Source: Lachnospiraceae bacterium
GTDB lineage: Bacteria > Bacillota_A > Clostridia > Lachnospirales > Lachnospiraceae
Direction of reading: 5' to 3'
Length of the DNA stretch: 6,847 nt
Assembly: GCA_009774655.1 (NCBI GenBank)
Contig: VSOD01000231.1
Location: forward strand, 1-6,847
Within the stretch, counting starts at the first letter, position 1; each line of letters begins with the position of its first letter. Below are positions 1 to 5,080 of the stretch, piece after piece. The position numbers and the translations under genes are program-made. The notes beneath the pieces were generated by a model that saw nothing but the letters and a program-made list of their open reading frames with translations, was not told the DNA's origin and did not search any database.

Positions 1-185
1 AACATCAATGTAGGATAGAAAAATTTGAAATGTAATTTTTGCAGTATCAAAATTATTAATAAGTTCGTGTCACTAACTTGACACAAGGTGGGTTAAAGGC
101 GATGGAGGAGTTGGCGAAGCTGGAGGCGGAGAGAGGGAATCCGGGGTATAGTCAATGCCTGTCACCGCCGCCCTGTTTTGGACTT
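1..185. other. Intergenic left edge with no convincing gene
   Basis: The first ~100 bases are very A+T rich, and from about 100 to 170 the sequence turns purine- and GC-rich. The only structure I can point to is the inverted repeat at 67-84. A short open frame (ATG at 102, stop 198-200, 32 codons) has no good ribosome binding site and runs into the end of the minus-strand gene, so I do not call it. The change in composition suggests pieces of different origin joined here. I see no tRNA and no clear terminator for the leftward gene that ends at 186. Confidence 0.5.
67..84. repeat. Short inverted repeat GTGTCA-N6-TGACAC
   Basis: GTGTCA at 67-72 and TGACAC at 79-84 are perfect 6-base arms around a 6-base spacer. 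A second overlapping pair, AAGTT (61-65) and AACTT (75-79), adds to the symmetry. Sequences of this look occur at the ends of some transposable elements and as operators. No transposase is visible here, so an insertion-sequence end or scar is only a guess. Confidence 0.35.
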
Positions 186-599
186 TTATTGAACCGATAA
201 ACCGGAATCTGTCGATGTGTTTGCTTTGTCTAAATACACAAAGATTTTATACGTTCCGACAAAGTTATCACACTTAGCGACCAGTGTATATGTGGTGGAA
301 CGTTCAAGTATAAAATAGGTCGACAACTCTTTTGCATTATCCAAGGTATAAACAGCATTACCATCTGAATCGTACAAGGTCATGTCCAGATTTCCGCTGA
401 TAACATTCGATTCAAAAACAAACTTTATCCTATTGCCAGCTTCTCCTACGAAAGAAATGTCAGATGATGTGGTGACTTGCTTTGAATACTCATTGCTCAT
501 ATTACCTAATACTGTAGGTCGGGTCAGCAGATAAAAGCTGATAATTCCTACTGCCACAACGAGGATAAAACTGATGAGGATGACATATTTCTTTTTCAT
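186..599 (-). CDS. Small membrane-anchored extracytoplasmic protein, function unknown
   Basis: This gene encodes 137 residues. The start has a good ribosome binding site (AAAGGA about 7 bases upstream). Residues 2-4 are lysines and residues 5-25 form one hydrophobic helix, which fits a signal anchor or uncleaved signal peptide with the rest outside the membrane. There is no lipobox cysteine. Residues 45-123 alternate polar and hydrophobic in short strands, with turns such as LYDSDGNAVY (75-84), and look like a small all-beta sandwich, perhaps like the pre-peptidase C-terminal type. That resemblance is my inference. A single cysteine (110) rules out an internal disulphide. The gene starts 54 bases after the antitoxin stop on the same strand and may be co-transcribed with it, in the place where a toxin gene would usually lie. 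It does not resemble a RelE/YafQ toxin. I do not recognise a named family. Confidence 0.8.
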   Translation of the reverse strand: MKKKYVILISFILVVAVGIISFYLLTRPTVLGNMSNEYSKQVTTSSDISFVGEAGNRIKFVFESNVISGNLDMTLYDSDGNAVYTLDNAKELSTYFILERSTTYTLVAKCDNFVGTYKIFVYLDKANTSTDSGLSVQ

Positions 600-653
600 G
601 CCATTATCCTTTCAAGTATTGTGTGGTGGGCTTGACGGTATATTTTGCGTTCC

Positions 654-932
654 TCATGCTTTCAGGTCTGCGAACAGTTCGTTCAGATCGGTATACCCTT
701 TCACTGCCGGGTCTTTCGCAATCCTTTCTGCCTCCAGCATAGCGGCAACCGTTTCGCTGTTGGGCTGGTTGAGGGAAATGTCAAAGGGAATCCGTCCCTC
801 ACGGAGAGACTGGCGGACAAAAATATTGAACGCCGTTGTCAGGTTCATGCCGAGTTCCCCGAACAGCCTGTCAGCCTGCGCTTTCAGGTCTGAATCCATA
901 CGGATGCTGATGTTTGTAGTAGAGCCAGCCAT
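654..932 (-). CDS. RelB/DinJ-family type II antitoxin (ribbon-helix-helix)
   Basis: This encodes 92 residues. I start it at the ATG at 930-932 because a strong AAAAGGAG site lies just upstream. The frame stays open to 1001, but that extension crosses the promoter and has no ribosome binding site. Residues 5-13 (TTNISIRMD) form the N-terminal beta strand that pairs in the dimer and contacts DNA. Helices follow at about 14-27 and 31-46 (LTTAFNIFVRQSLREG), as in RelB/DinJ ribbon-helix-helix proteins. The C-terminal half, with AAMLEAERIAKD (63-74) and the end LNELFADLKA, is the part that normally wraps the toxin. Such proteins repress their own promoter and neutralise a RelE/YafQ mRNA-cleaving toxin. 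No toxin gene is adjacent: the next gene downstream encodes a membrane-anchored protein. It is therefore an orphan antitoxin, or one that has been re-used as a regulator. Confidence 0.9.
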   Translation of the reverse strand: MAGSTTNISIRMDSDLKAQADRLFGELGMNLTTAFNIFVRQSLREGRIPFDISLNQPNSETVAAMLEAERIAKDPAVKGYTDLNELFADLKA

Positions 933-962
933 ACAACCATCTCCTTTTCCGCTGGTGATTAC

Positions 963-991
963 AGTATATGCTATCTGCACAAGAAATACAA
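963..991 (-). promoter_or_regulatory. Promoter of the RelB-type antitoxin gene
   Basis: On the minus strand, TTGTAT (986-991) and TATACT (963-968) are separated by exactly 17 bases, a good sigma-A promoter about 30 bases ahead of the start codon. The sequence GTGCA occurs twice on this strand around the -35 element. Because RelB proteins normally bind their own promoter, these repeats are candidate operator half-sites (inference). Confidence 0.65.
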
Positions 992-1045
992 TATTTTGCA
1001 CGAAAAATTGACAGTAAATTCATTTCCAGGGAGGTGAAATGAGAA

Positions 1046-1198
1046 ATGCCGGATAAACAGAAACAGCATGACTTAATTTCTGTTATGGATTATGGACAAT
1101 ACCGGCGGGCAAGGAAGTTGGTGCATGAGTGCTGCAACTATGACAACGGCCAGTGTATCGCCCTTGACGAACGGAATAACTTGACCAGACAGGAATGA
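1046..1198 (+). pseudogene. 5' fragment of a cysteine-rich VLP-type gene of mobile elements
   Basis: The ATG at 1046 follows GGGAGGTG with 9 bases of spacing, and the frame runs 50 codons to TGA at 1196-1198. Residues 19-41, which include YRRARKLVHECCNYDNG and then QCIALD, match from memory the start of the 'cysteine-rich VLP' proteins encoded in clostridial conjugative and mobilisable elements near the relaxase. In the intact proteins, which are about 100 residues or longer, further cysteine pairs follow this point. Here the sequence changes at about residue 42 to ERNNLTRQE and stops. The fragment keeps its ribosome binding site and could still make a peptide, but it lacks most of the cysteine-rich domain. 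I read it as the remnant of a mobile element cut by a deletion or insertion near base 1170. The family assignment rests on memory of the motif, not on a search. Confidence 0.6.
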
Positions 1199-1201
1199 GT
1201 G

Positions 1202-1230
1202 TTGAGGAAAGCCTTTTTTTAGGGTATACT
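1202..1230 (+). promoter_or_regulatory. Promoter of the leader / 85-residue / protease operon
   Basis: TTGAGG (1202-1207) and TATACT (1225-1230) are 17 bases apart, close to the sigma-A consensus. The spacer holds a run of T residues (1213-1220). The promoter lies immediately after the broken VLP fragment and faces the next genes, so the unit downstream has its own transcription signal. Confidence 0.65.
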
Positions 1231-1251
1231 TACAATTAGGAGACAGCAAAT

Positions 1252-1281
1252 ATGAGAGAGATATTCAGGTATAAAAAATAG
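1252..1281 (+). CDS. Nine-residue leader ORF (MREIFRYKK)
   Basis: AGGAG at 1238-1242 is placed 9 bases before an ATG that opens a 9-codon frame ending in TAG at 1279-1281. It lies about 22 bases after the promoter -10 element and 16 bases before the next gene's start, and the stop is followed directly by that gene's AAGGAG site. The arrangement fits a short translated leader that could affect translation of the next gene by coupling or attenuation. I see no stable terminator hairpin between the two, so attenuation is not supported. It may instead be the remnant of a longer gene's 5' end. Confidence 0.35.
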   Translation: MREIFRYKK

Positions 1282-1297
1282 AGAAGGAGTTCACTTC

Positions 1298-1555
1298 ATG
1301 GCAATAATAGATAATAAATTTGCATTACAAGATTTATATATTGGAATGAAGATAAGAGATAAAAATCAGTTAAGCAACATATACGATACATGGATTATGC
1401 TTGTAAAAAGCACTAATTCGGATGTATATACAGTAGGATTCATAGGTAAGGAAACCAATGCAGAGTCGGATAAGTTGTTCACACAAGGCAATGTGGTATG
1501 TCCGGTATACAATGACAGTATGGAATTAGAGGGGGACATTTACTATGAAGAATAA
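1298..1555 (+). CDS. Conserved-looking 85-residue acidic protein paired with the aspartic protease gene
   Basis: The start has a strong AAGGAG site 9 bases upstream. The protein is small, acidic and soluble, with no signal peptide or membrane segment. Residues 10-37 (LQDLYIGMKI, then QLSNIYDTWIML) and 45-68 (TVGFIGKETN to the NVVCP motif) look like a compact alpha/beta or small barrel domain; this is inferred from the hydrophobic pattern only. One cysteine lies at 68. The last 11 bases overlap the start of the protease frame, and its ATG lies inside this gene's final codons, so the two are translationally coupled. This tight coupling suggests the protein is a partner, substrate or inhibitor of the protease, but nothing in the sequence proves it. 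I do not recognise a named family. Confidence 0.75.
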   Translation: MAIIDNKFALQDLYIGMKIRDKNQLSNIYDTWIMLVKSTNSDVYTVGFIGKETNAESDKLFTQGNVVCPVYNDSMELEGDIYYEE

Positions 1556-2100
1556 ATATATCCTTTTTGAAATGAATCATCGGAATGAGATAAGGGCTGA
1601 TGCGAATATGGCAATAAAAAGCATGGAACTTACAAAAAATAGAGAATATAAATGTCAAGATAGATACAGGGTGTCCTTATACATCAATACCAATTCTAAG
1701 GTTCGGTATATCAAGTGCCAGAGCACAGCAAATGAAACAAAGGGACTGCGATGATGATAGAATAAGAAAAGAAATTTCATTTGGCGTGAATGACCCAAAG
1801 GAAAAACGGGATGCGGACAAAGAAAAATTTAAGGATAGAAAGTATATGGAACTGCAATCTATAACTTTCCAGCACAGGAATTTTGAGATTGATTTTGGAG
1901 GAGTTTGTATTAATAAAGACTTTGTGAAAGTCAGCTATGACCGCACAGGTAATATTCTTATTGGAATGGATGTTTTGTCTCAGATGGATATACATATAGG
2001 GAAAAGTAAGATTCTTGGTAAAACCGTTTTTATTGCATGTCCATATGAAAGTATGAATCAGGAATATCTTGAGGCTTTAAGCCGTCATTTCGATATATAA
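1545..2100 (+). pseudogene. Retropepsin-like (clan AA) aspartic protease, split by a +1 frameshift
   Basis: Read directly, this stretch gives two overlapping frames: 1545-1754 (69 residues) and 1732-2100 (122 residues). Neither is the real protein. The second frame stays open upstream to 1618 without any usable start codon, and there it encodes VKIDTGCPYTSIPI, the catalytic D-T-G loop of retroviral-type aspartic proteases. Removing one A from the A6 run at 1634-1639 joins the frames into one 184-residue protein. The restored protein has D40-T41-G42, a middle region from residue 63 (MKQRDCDDDRIRKEISFGVN), and I-L-I-G-M-D at 137-142, matching the hydrophobic-hydrophobic-Gly motif near the end of the retropepsin fold, then TVFIACPYESMNQEYLEAL. 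There is no membrane segment, so the enzyme would be cytoplasmic and would work as a dimer, since each chain has one D-T-G. The start is set by GAGGGGG before the ATG at 1545. The shift may be a true mutation, a sequencing error in the homopolymer, or less likely slippage. The substrate is unknown. Confidence 0.8.
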
Positions 2101-2301
2101 CCACAATTTGTAGATATTTGTAAAAAGTTGAAATATTTTTTAGTCCTAACCTGGCACCAGCTTACAGAAGCCAGTAAAGAGGTGGTTAAAAATTATCTGT
2201 ACAGTTTTAAAACCATAGAGTTTTATACTGCCAACCAAAAGATACAAAGAACTATGATGTCTTTAACAAGGTGGAAAAAACCGCCCTCACGGTTTTTATA
2301 A
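2101..2301 (+). other. Stop-free stretch after the protease, possible gene remnant
   Basis: The protease stop codon is followed in the same frame by 66 codons without a stop, ending in TAA at 2299-2301. The middle reads like a helical protein piece (LTEASKEVVKNYLYSFKTIE at codons 21-40). The only candidate start is a TTG at 2128 with no ribosome binding site, and the frame runs through a terminator-like hairpin. It may be the tail of a decayed gene. I see no other gene in 2101-2356. Confidence 0.25.
2270..2297 (+). terminator. Terminator-like hairpin, weakened copy of the one at 4155-4190
   Basis: The stretch GGTGG-A6-CCGCC can fold with one G-U pair. Alternatively AAAAACCG (2276-2283) pairs with CGGTTTTT (2290-2297) around CCCTCA. 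A T5 run follows. From 2270 to 2307 the sequence agrees with 4162-4199 at most positions, including the A6 loop, CGCCCTC and TTTTTATAAT, but the long 5' arm GCAGGAG of the later copy is absent. It probably ends the protease transcript inefficiently, or is a decayed terminator. Confidence 0.45.
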
Positions 2302-2356
2302 TGGATACTATAAAAAAGTTATGAGCCGGTCTGAAAATATAGAGGAGGGTTGACAA

Positions 2357-2833
2357 ATGAAATTTGCAGTATTTTTAGATATTGATGGAGTTCTCAATAC
2401 AAGAACAACCGTAGAACGTACACCGGATGGCTATACGGGAATTGATGATGCAAGGGTTGATATTATTGCAAAGGCAGTCAGGAAATATGGAGATACAGAT
2501 ATTGTACTCTCATCTGATTGGAAAGAACTAAAACAGGATGATGATGACTTTATCTATCTAACCTCAAAATTGGAAAAGCAAGGTTTACATCTGGCTGGAA
2601 AAACGTCTGACCACTGGAATAATAGAGGAGAAGGAATCCTTAGATATTTGGATTCTCATCCGGAAATAAATGAATTTGTTATATTAGATGATAATAGGTT
2701 TGACTTTCTGGATTATCCAAAACTTTGGGAAAGACTACTTATTACAAGAGGGGTAGAGAGAGCAGTATTTGCATCCGATACCCCTGCTGTTGAAGCTATT
2801 ATATTTTTGGATTATATAAAATTGTTTTCATAA
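2357..2833 (+). CDS. HAD-fold phosphatase of the 'Swiss Army Knife' RNA-repair type
   Basis: This encodes 158 residues, with GAGGAGGG just before the start. Residues 3-14 (FAVFLDIDGVLN) are HAD motif I: D8 is the nucleophile and D10 the acid/base. Motif II is VLSSDWK (50-56) with S52. RGEGIL (90-95) lies before motif IV, VILDDNRFDF (108-117), with metal-binding D111 and D112. The short length and the S-S-D-W form match the HAD family named for its presence in 'Swiss Army Knife' RNA-repair proteins (Pfam HAD_SAK, from memory), where removal of phosphate from RNA ends has been predicted. The catalytic residues appear intact, so I expect an active cytoplasmic phosphohydrolase. The last ~25 residues are hydrophobic and end abruptly in DYIKLFS, which may be a variant tail. 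The WYL regulator gene follows 76 bases later on the same strand with no terminator between, so they are probably co-transcribed. Confidence 0.8.
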   Translation: MKFAVFLDIDGVLNTRTTVERTPDGYTGIDDARVDIIAKAVRKYGDTDIVLSSDWKELKQDDDDFIYLTSKLEKQGLHLAGKTSDHWNNRGEGILRYLDSHPEINEFVILDDNRFDFLDYPKLWERLLITRGVERAVFASDTPAVEAIIFLDYIKLFS

Positions 2834-2909
2834 TATTTGCCGGGGAAACAGGCTGATAAACAGGAATACTATTGAATGTAATAAGGCAGTATCTTTTGCG
2901 GAGAATCAT

Positions 2910-4133
2910 ATGGGAAAGAGAAAATTAAGCAAATCGGCAAGATTTGAAAGAATGTTTAAGATTTGGGAATATTTAAAAAACAATACGGATAAAGAGCATC
3001 CCACGTCGCAGGCCCAAATGAGAAAAGCGCCTGAGGTTTCAGAATTTATAGGTGATAAAGAGACTTTTAACAGACTTATCAAAGATATGGCGCGCACGAT
3101 GAACAGTGATGAGTTTGGATATAAGAAGGAAGATGATTGGAAGATTTATTTCCATGATTTTAAGAAATATTACGGGGATACCGCGGAAATCTGTGAAGAT
3201 GAAGCGGATTTTGGCAGTGATGAGGAGTATGAGGAATTTGCCGACCAGACAATGCGTATCGACGGTTTGTATTATAACAGAACGTTTACATATGATGAGA
3301 TTAACAGCATCATAGAGGGTATTTTGTCTACAAAGACGTTAGATACGAAATCTGCGGCGCAGCTGATAGAAAAAGTGGAGCAGAATCTGACGACGAAATT
3401 TTATAAAAAGGGGCCTAAGCAGGTCTGTAAAGTGATGGAGCCGGAACTTGCCGACAGAAAACAGTTGAGCGCCAATTTACTGACGATTCAAAGGGCAATC
3501 GATAATAATGTACAGATATCGTTTTGGTTTAACGGATATACCTGTCAAAAAAAGTTGGAACCGGTCAGAGAGAAAAAGGATACGGTAAGTCCTTATTACA
3601 TTGTAGCGAGCGGAGGGCGCTACTATTTACTGGCCTGTAAAGAAGTAGTGATAAAAGGCGAACCGGTAAGAAACATGTCTATTTGGAGAATCGACTTGAT
3701 GACGGATCTTGAAATCCCGGGGGCAAAGGAGGAAGTAGAAAAAAAGGGATGGCCCAGGATTCCAAAGAAAGATGTTGAGAATCTGCCGATGACATGGACA
3801 GACGATTTTCAATTGAAACATATGAATATGTCCTATGATAAACCGGTATGGGTTACGTTAAAAATAAAAAGCCCTAAGCGGGAAGACGATCCTGCCAGAC
3901 GTATCAAGGCGGATTACACTTTTTTGCACGATTGGCTCGGAGACCAGTTCAGGTTCGTAGAGACTGAAAAAACAGCGCCATACGATGATATTGTAAAAAT
4001 GGAATGTTCTCCGTTTGCCATGGTAAACTGGGCGCTTCAATATAGTGACAGGGTAGAGGTGGTTGCACCGGAAGCGGTAAGAAATGCGGTGGTTGAAAAA
4101 ATAAAAAATCTTAACGTAAAATATGGATTGTGA
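2910..4133 (+). CDS. WYL-domain transcriptional regulator
   Basis: This encodes 407 residues. GGAG lies 7-8 bases before the ATG at 2910. Residues 1-80 include a predicted winged-helix DNA-binding region (about 10-65, with KETFNRLIKDMARTM at 50-64). An acidic linker follows (94-111). A helical region at 125-185 leads to the WYL domain at about 187-275, with PYYIVASGGRYYLLACKE (228-245) and the strand ending SIWRIDLM (257-264); R260 is the conserved arginine of the ligand pocket. The WCX dimerisation/oligomerisation extension spans about 312-405 (WALQYSDRVEVVAPEAV, 374-390). WYL proteins sense ligands, proposed to be nucleotides or nucleic acid, and control defence, DNA-damage and stress genes. 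The gene sits between the HAD phosphatase and the kinase/phosphatase unit and may regulate either. It ends in a strong terminator at 4155, so it is not simply the first gene of the downstream unit. Confidence 0.9.
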   Translation: MGKRKLSKSARFERMFKIWEYLKNNTDKEHPTSQAQMRKAPEVSEFIGDKETFNRLIKDMARTMNSDEFGYKKEDDWKIYFHDFKKYYGDTAEICEDEADFGSDEEYEEFADQTMRIDGLYYNRTFTYDEINSIIEGILSTKTLDTKSAAQLIEKVEQNLTTKFYKKGPKQVCKVMEPELADRKQLSANLLTIQRAIDNNVQISFWFNGYTCQKKLEPVREKKDTVSPYYIVASGGRYYLLACKEVVIKGEPVRNMSIWRIDLMTDLEIPGAKEEVEKKGWPRIPKKDVENLPMTWTDDFQLKHMNMSYDKPVWVTLKIKSPKREDDPARRIKADYTFLHDWLGDQFRFVETEKTAPYDDIVKMECSPFAMVNWALQYSDRVEVVAPEAVRNAVVEKIKNLNVKYGL

Positions 4134-4154
4134 ATGATAGATTACAAAACTGAA

Positions 4155-4190
4155 GCAGGAGGGTGGAAAAAATCGCCCTCCTGCTTTTTA
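4155..4190 (+). terminator. Strong intrinsic terminator after the WYL gene
   Basis: GCAGGAGGG (4155-4163) and CCCTCCTGC (4176-4184) form a perfect 9-base-pair GC-rich stem around a 12-base loop, followed by TTTTT (4185-4189). It lies 21 bases after the WYL stop codon and separates the HAD/WYL unit from the four-gene unit beginning at 4258. Confidence 0.92.
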
Positions 4191-4210
4191 TAATAGACAG
4201 AGTAAACGCG

Positions 4211-4228
4211 ATACATGTAACAGTGTAT
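4211..4228. promoter_or_regulatory. Dyad ATACA-N8-TGTAT upstream of the four-gene unit, candidate operator
   Basis: ATACA (4211-4215) and TGTAT (4224-4228) are inverted arms in the 67-base gap between the terminator and the next start codon, where the promoter should lie. I could not find a convincing -35/-10 pair there. A looser symmetrical pair, ATACT and AGTAT, lies ahead of the WYL gene (about 2866-2892). The WYL protein is the obvious candidate to bind such sites, but the evidence is weak. Confidence 0.3.
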
Positions 4229-4257
4229 TAAAGCCAAAAGGAGAGCGAGGAAGAATT

Positions 4258-5079
4258 ATGATAGAAAATAAAGTTTATGAACCGATCAGAAAGAAAATAG
4301 AGGAGTGGATTGATTATGATGTCCACAAGCCTGACGTACCCTATCGTGGCAATGAAAAAGTGCATGATGAATACCGCAGGTGGCATGACCGGGATTGCGT
4401 TCTGACAGGCGGAGATTTGAATGCGGATACGATGTTTAGTCTCTGGAGGCCTTTGGCGAATACCATTATCAGGCTTCATGACAAAAATGTGATTCAGGGC
4501 GGAAAGTATACGTTTATAAGGGAACTGATGAAAGATGATAATATGGAAAAGTATCTGCCGGCAGGGCAGCCTGTTGTTAAGAAGCTGAGTCTGTTGTTTG
4601 AACTGGGAATGGGAAGGGAAAATGTGTTTTTACTTCCTGACAGAAAATTAAATCCGGCCAGGGGCAGAAGACCTTATGAGGATTATATGCCAGTGTTTTT
4701 GCTGGAGTCTTTTGGCGATGGGGCATTTGCACGCTATTGGCAGAATGAAGAAGATTATATACAATGGGTTATAAGAGAACATTTAGAGGTATTTTTTGAC
4801 GGAGATATTGTACCAGGAAATATCAAAGACTTAAGCGGCGCCGGAGATATTCGGAAATCGTTTGCGCCGGCCGGCATACAGGCGATGGAACATATGATTG
4901 ATCATTATATCGGCATCCTGCAGGAGCGGAGAAAATGTTTTACCGCAGAGGAACTGAAAAGGGCGGGAACGCTGGATGATATGATACGTAAGGGCAGCAG
5001 GATTCAGGCGTTTAACGACCGTATCGTAAACGGAGAGCCGGAAGCCATAATGCAGATAAAAGATGTGATGGAGGATTAA
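4258..5079 (+). CDS. Uncharacterised 273-residue cytoplasmic protein, first gene of the kinase/phosphatase unit
   Basis: I do not recognise a characterised family with confidence. The start has GAGG 7 bases upstream. There is no signal peptide or membrane segment. The most ordered-looking segments are DCVLTGGDLNADTMFSLWRP (46-65), VKKLSLLFELGMGRENVFLLPDR (in 107-129), YMPVFLLESF (143-152) and HLEVFFDGDIV (175-185). The C-terminal third (205-273) is helical and charged. The short runs around DTMFSLWRP and LEVFFDGDI look like conserved motifs of a globular domain, and a distant link to the DUF6994 group of Firmicutes hypotheticals is possible, recalled without a search. There is no nucleotide-binding P-loop, no ligase K-x-D-G lysine motif and no evident nuclease motif. 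The stop codon is followed after one base by the kinase start, and the kinase ribosome binding site (GGAGG) lies inside this gene, so the two are coupled and likely act together. Confidence 0.85.
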   Translation: MIENKVYEPIRKKIEEWIDYDVHKPDVPYRGNEKVHDEYRRWHDRDCVLTGGDLNADTMFSLWRPLANTIIRLHDKNVIQGGKYTFIRELMKDDNMEKYLPAGQPVVKKLSLLFELGMGRENVFLLPDRKLNPARGRRPYEDYMPVFLLESFGDGAFARYWQNEEDYIQWVIREHLEVFFDGDIVPGNIKDLSGAGDIRKSFAPAGIQAMEHMIDHYIGILQERRKCFTAEELKRAGTLDDMIRKGSRIQAFNDRIVNGEPEAIMQIKDVMED

Positions 5080-5080
5080 G

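Noticed and set aside
102..200. 32-codon ORF at the left edge
   Set aside because: It has no ribosome binding site and no recognisable product, and it overlaps the end of the minus-strand membrane-protein gene.
574..1011. Plus-strand ORF of 145 codons, with a shorter one at 645-893, over the antitoxin region
   Set aside because: It is the antisense shadow of the RelB-type gene. It has no ribosome binding site, and the minus-strand frame shows a clear family match and promoter.
1008..1013. Perfect TTGACA as a -35 element for the VLP fragment
   Set aside because: No -10 element lies at 16-18 bases; that position is occupied by the ribosome binding site.
1545..1754. 69-residue protein as an independent gene
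   Set aside because: Only its first ~31 residues belong to the protease. After the A6 run it is the wrong frame of the D-T-G region.
1732..2100. 122-residue protein as an independent gene starting at 1732
   Set aside because: The ATG at 1732 lacks a good ribosome binding site and is an internal methionine (residue 63 of the restored protease). Starting there would drop the catalytic aspartate.
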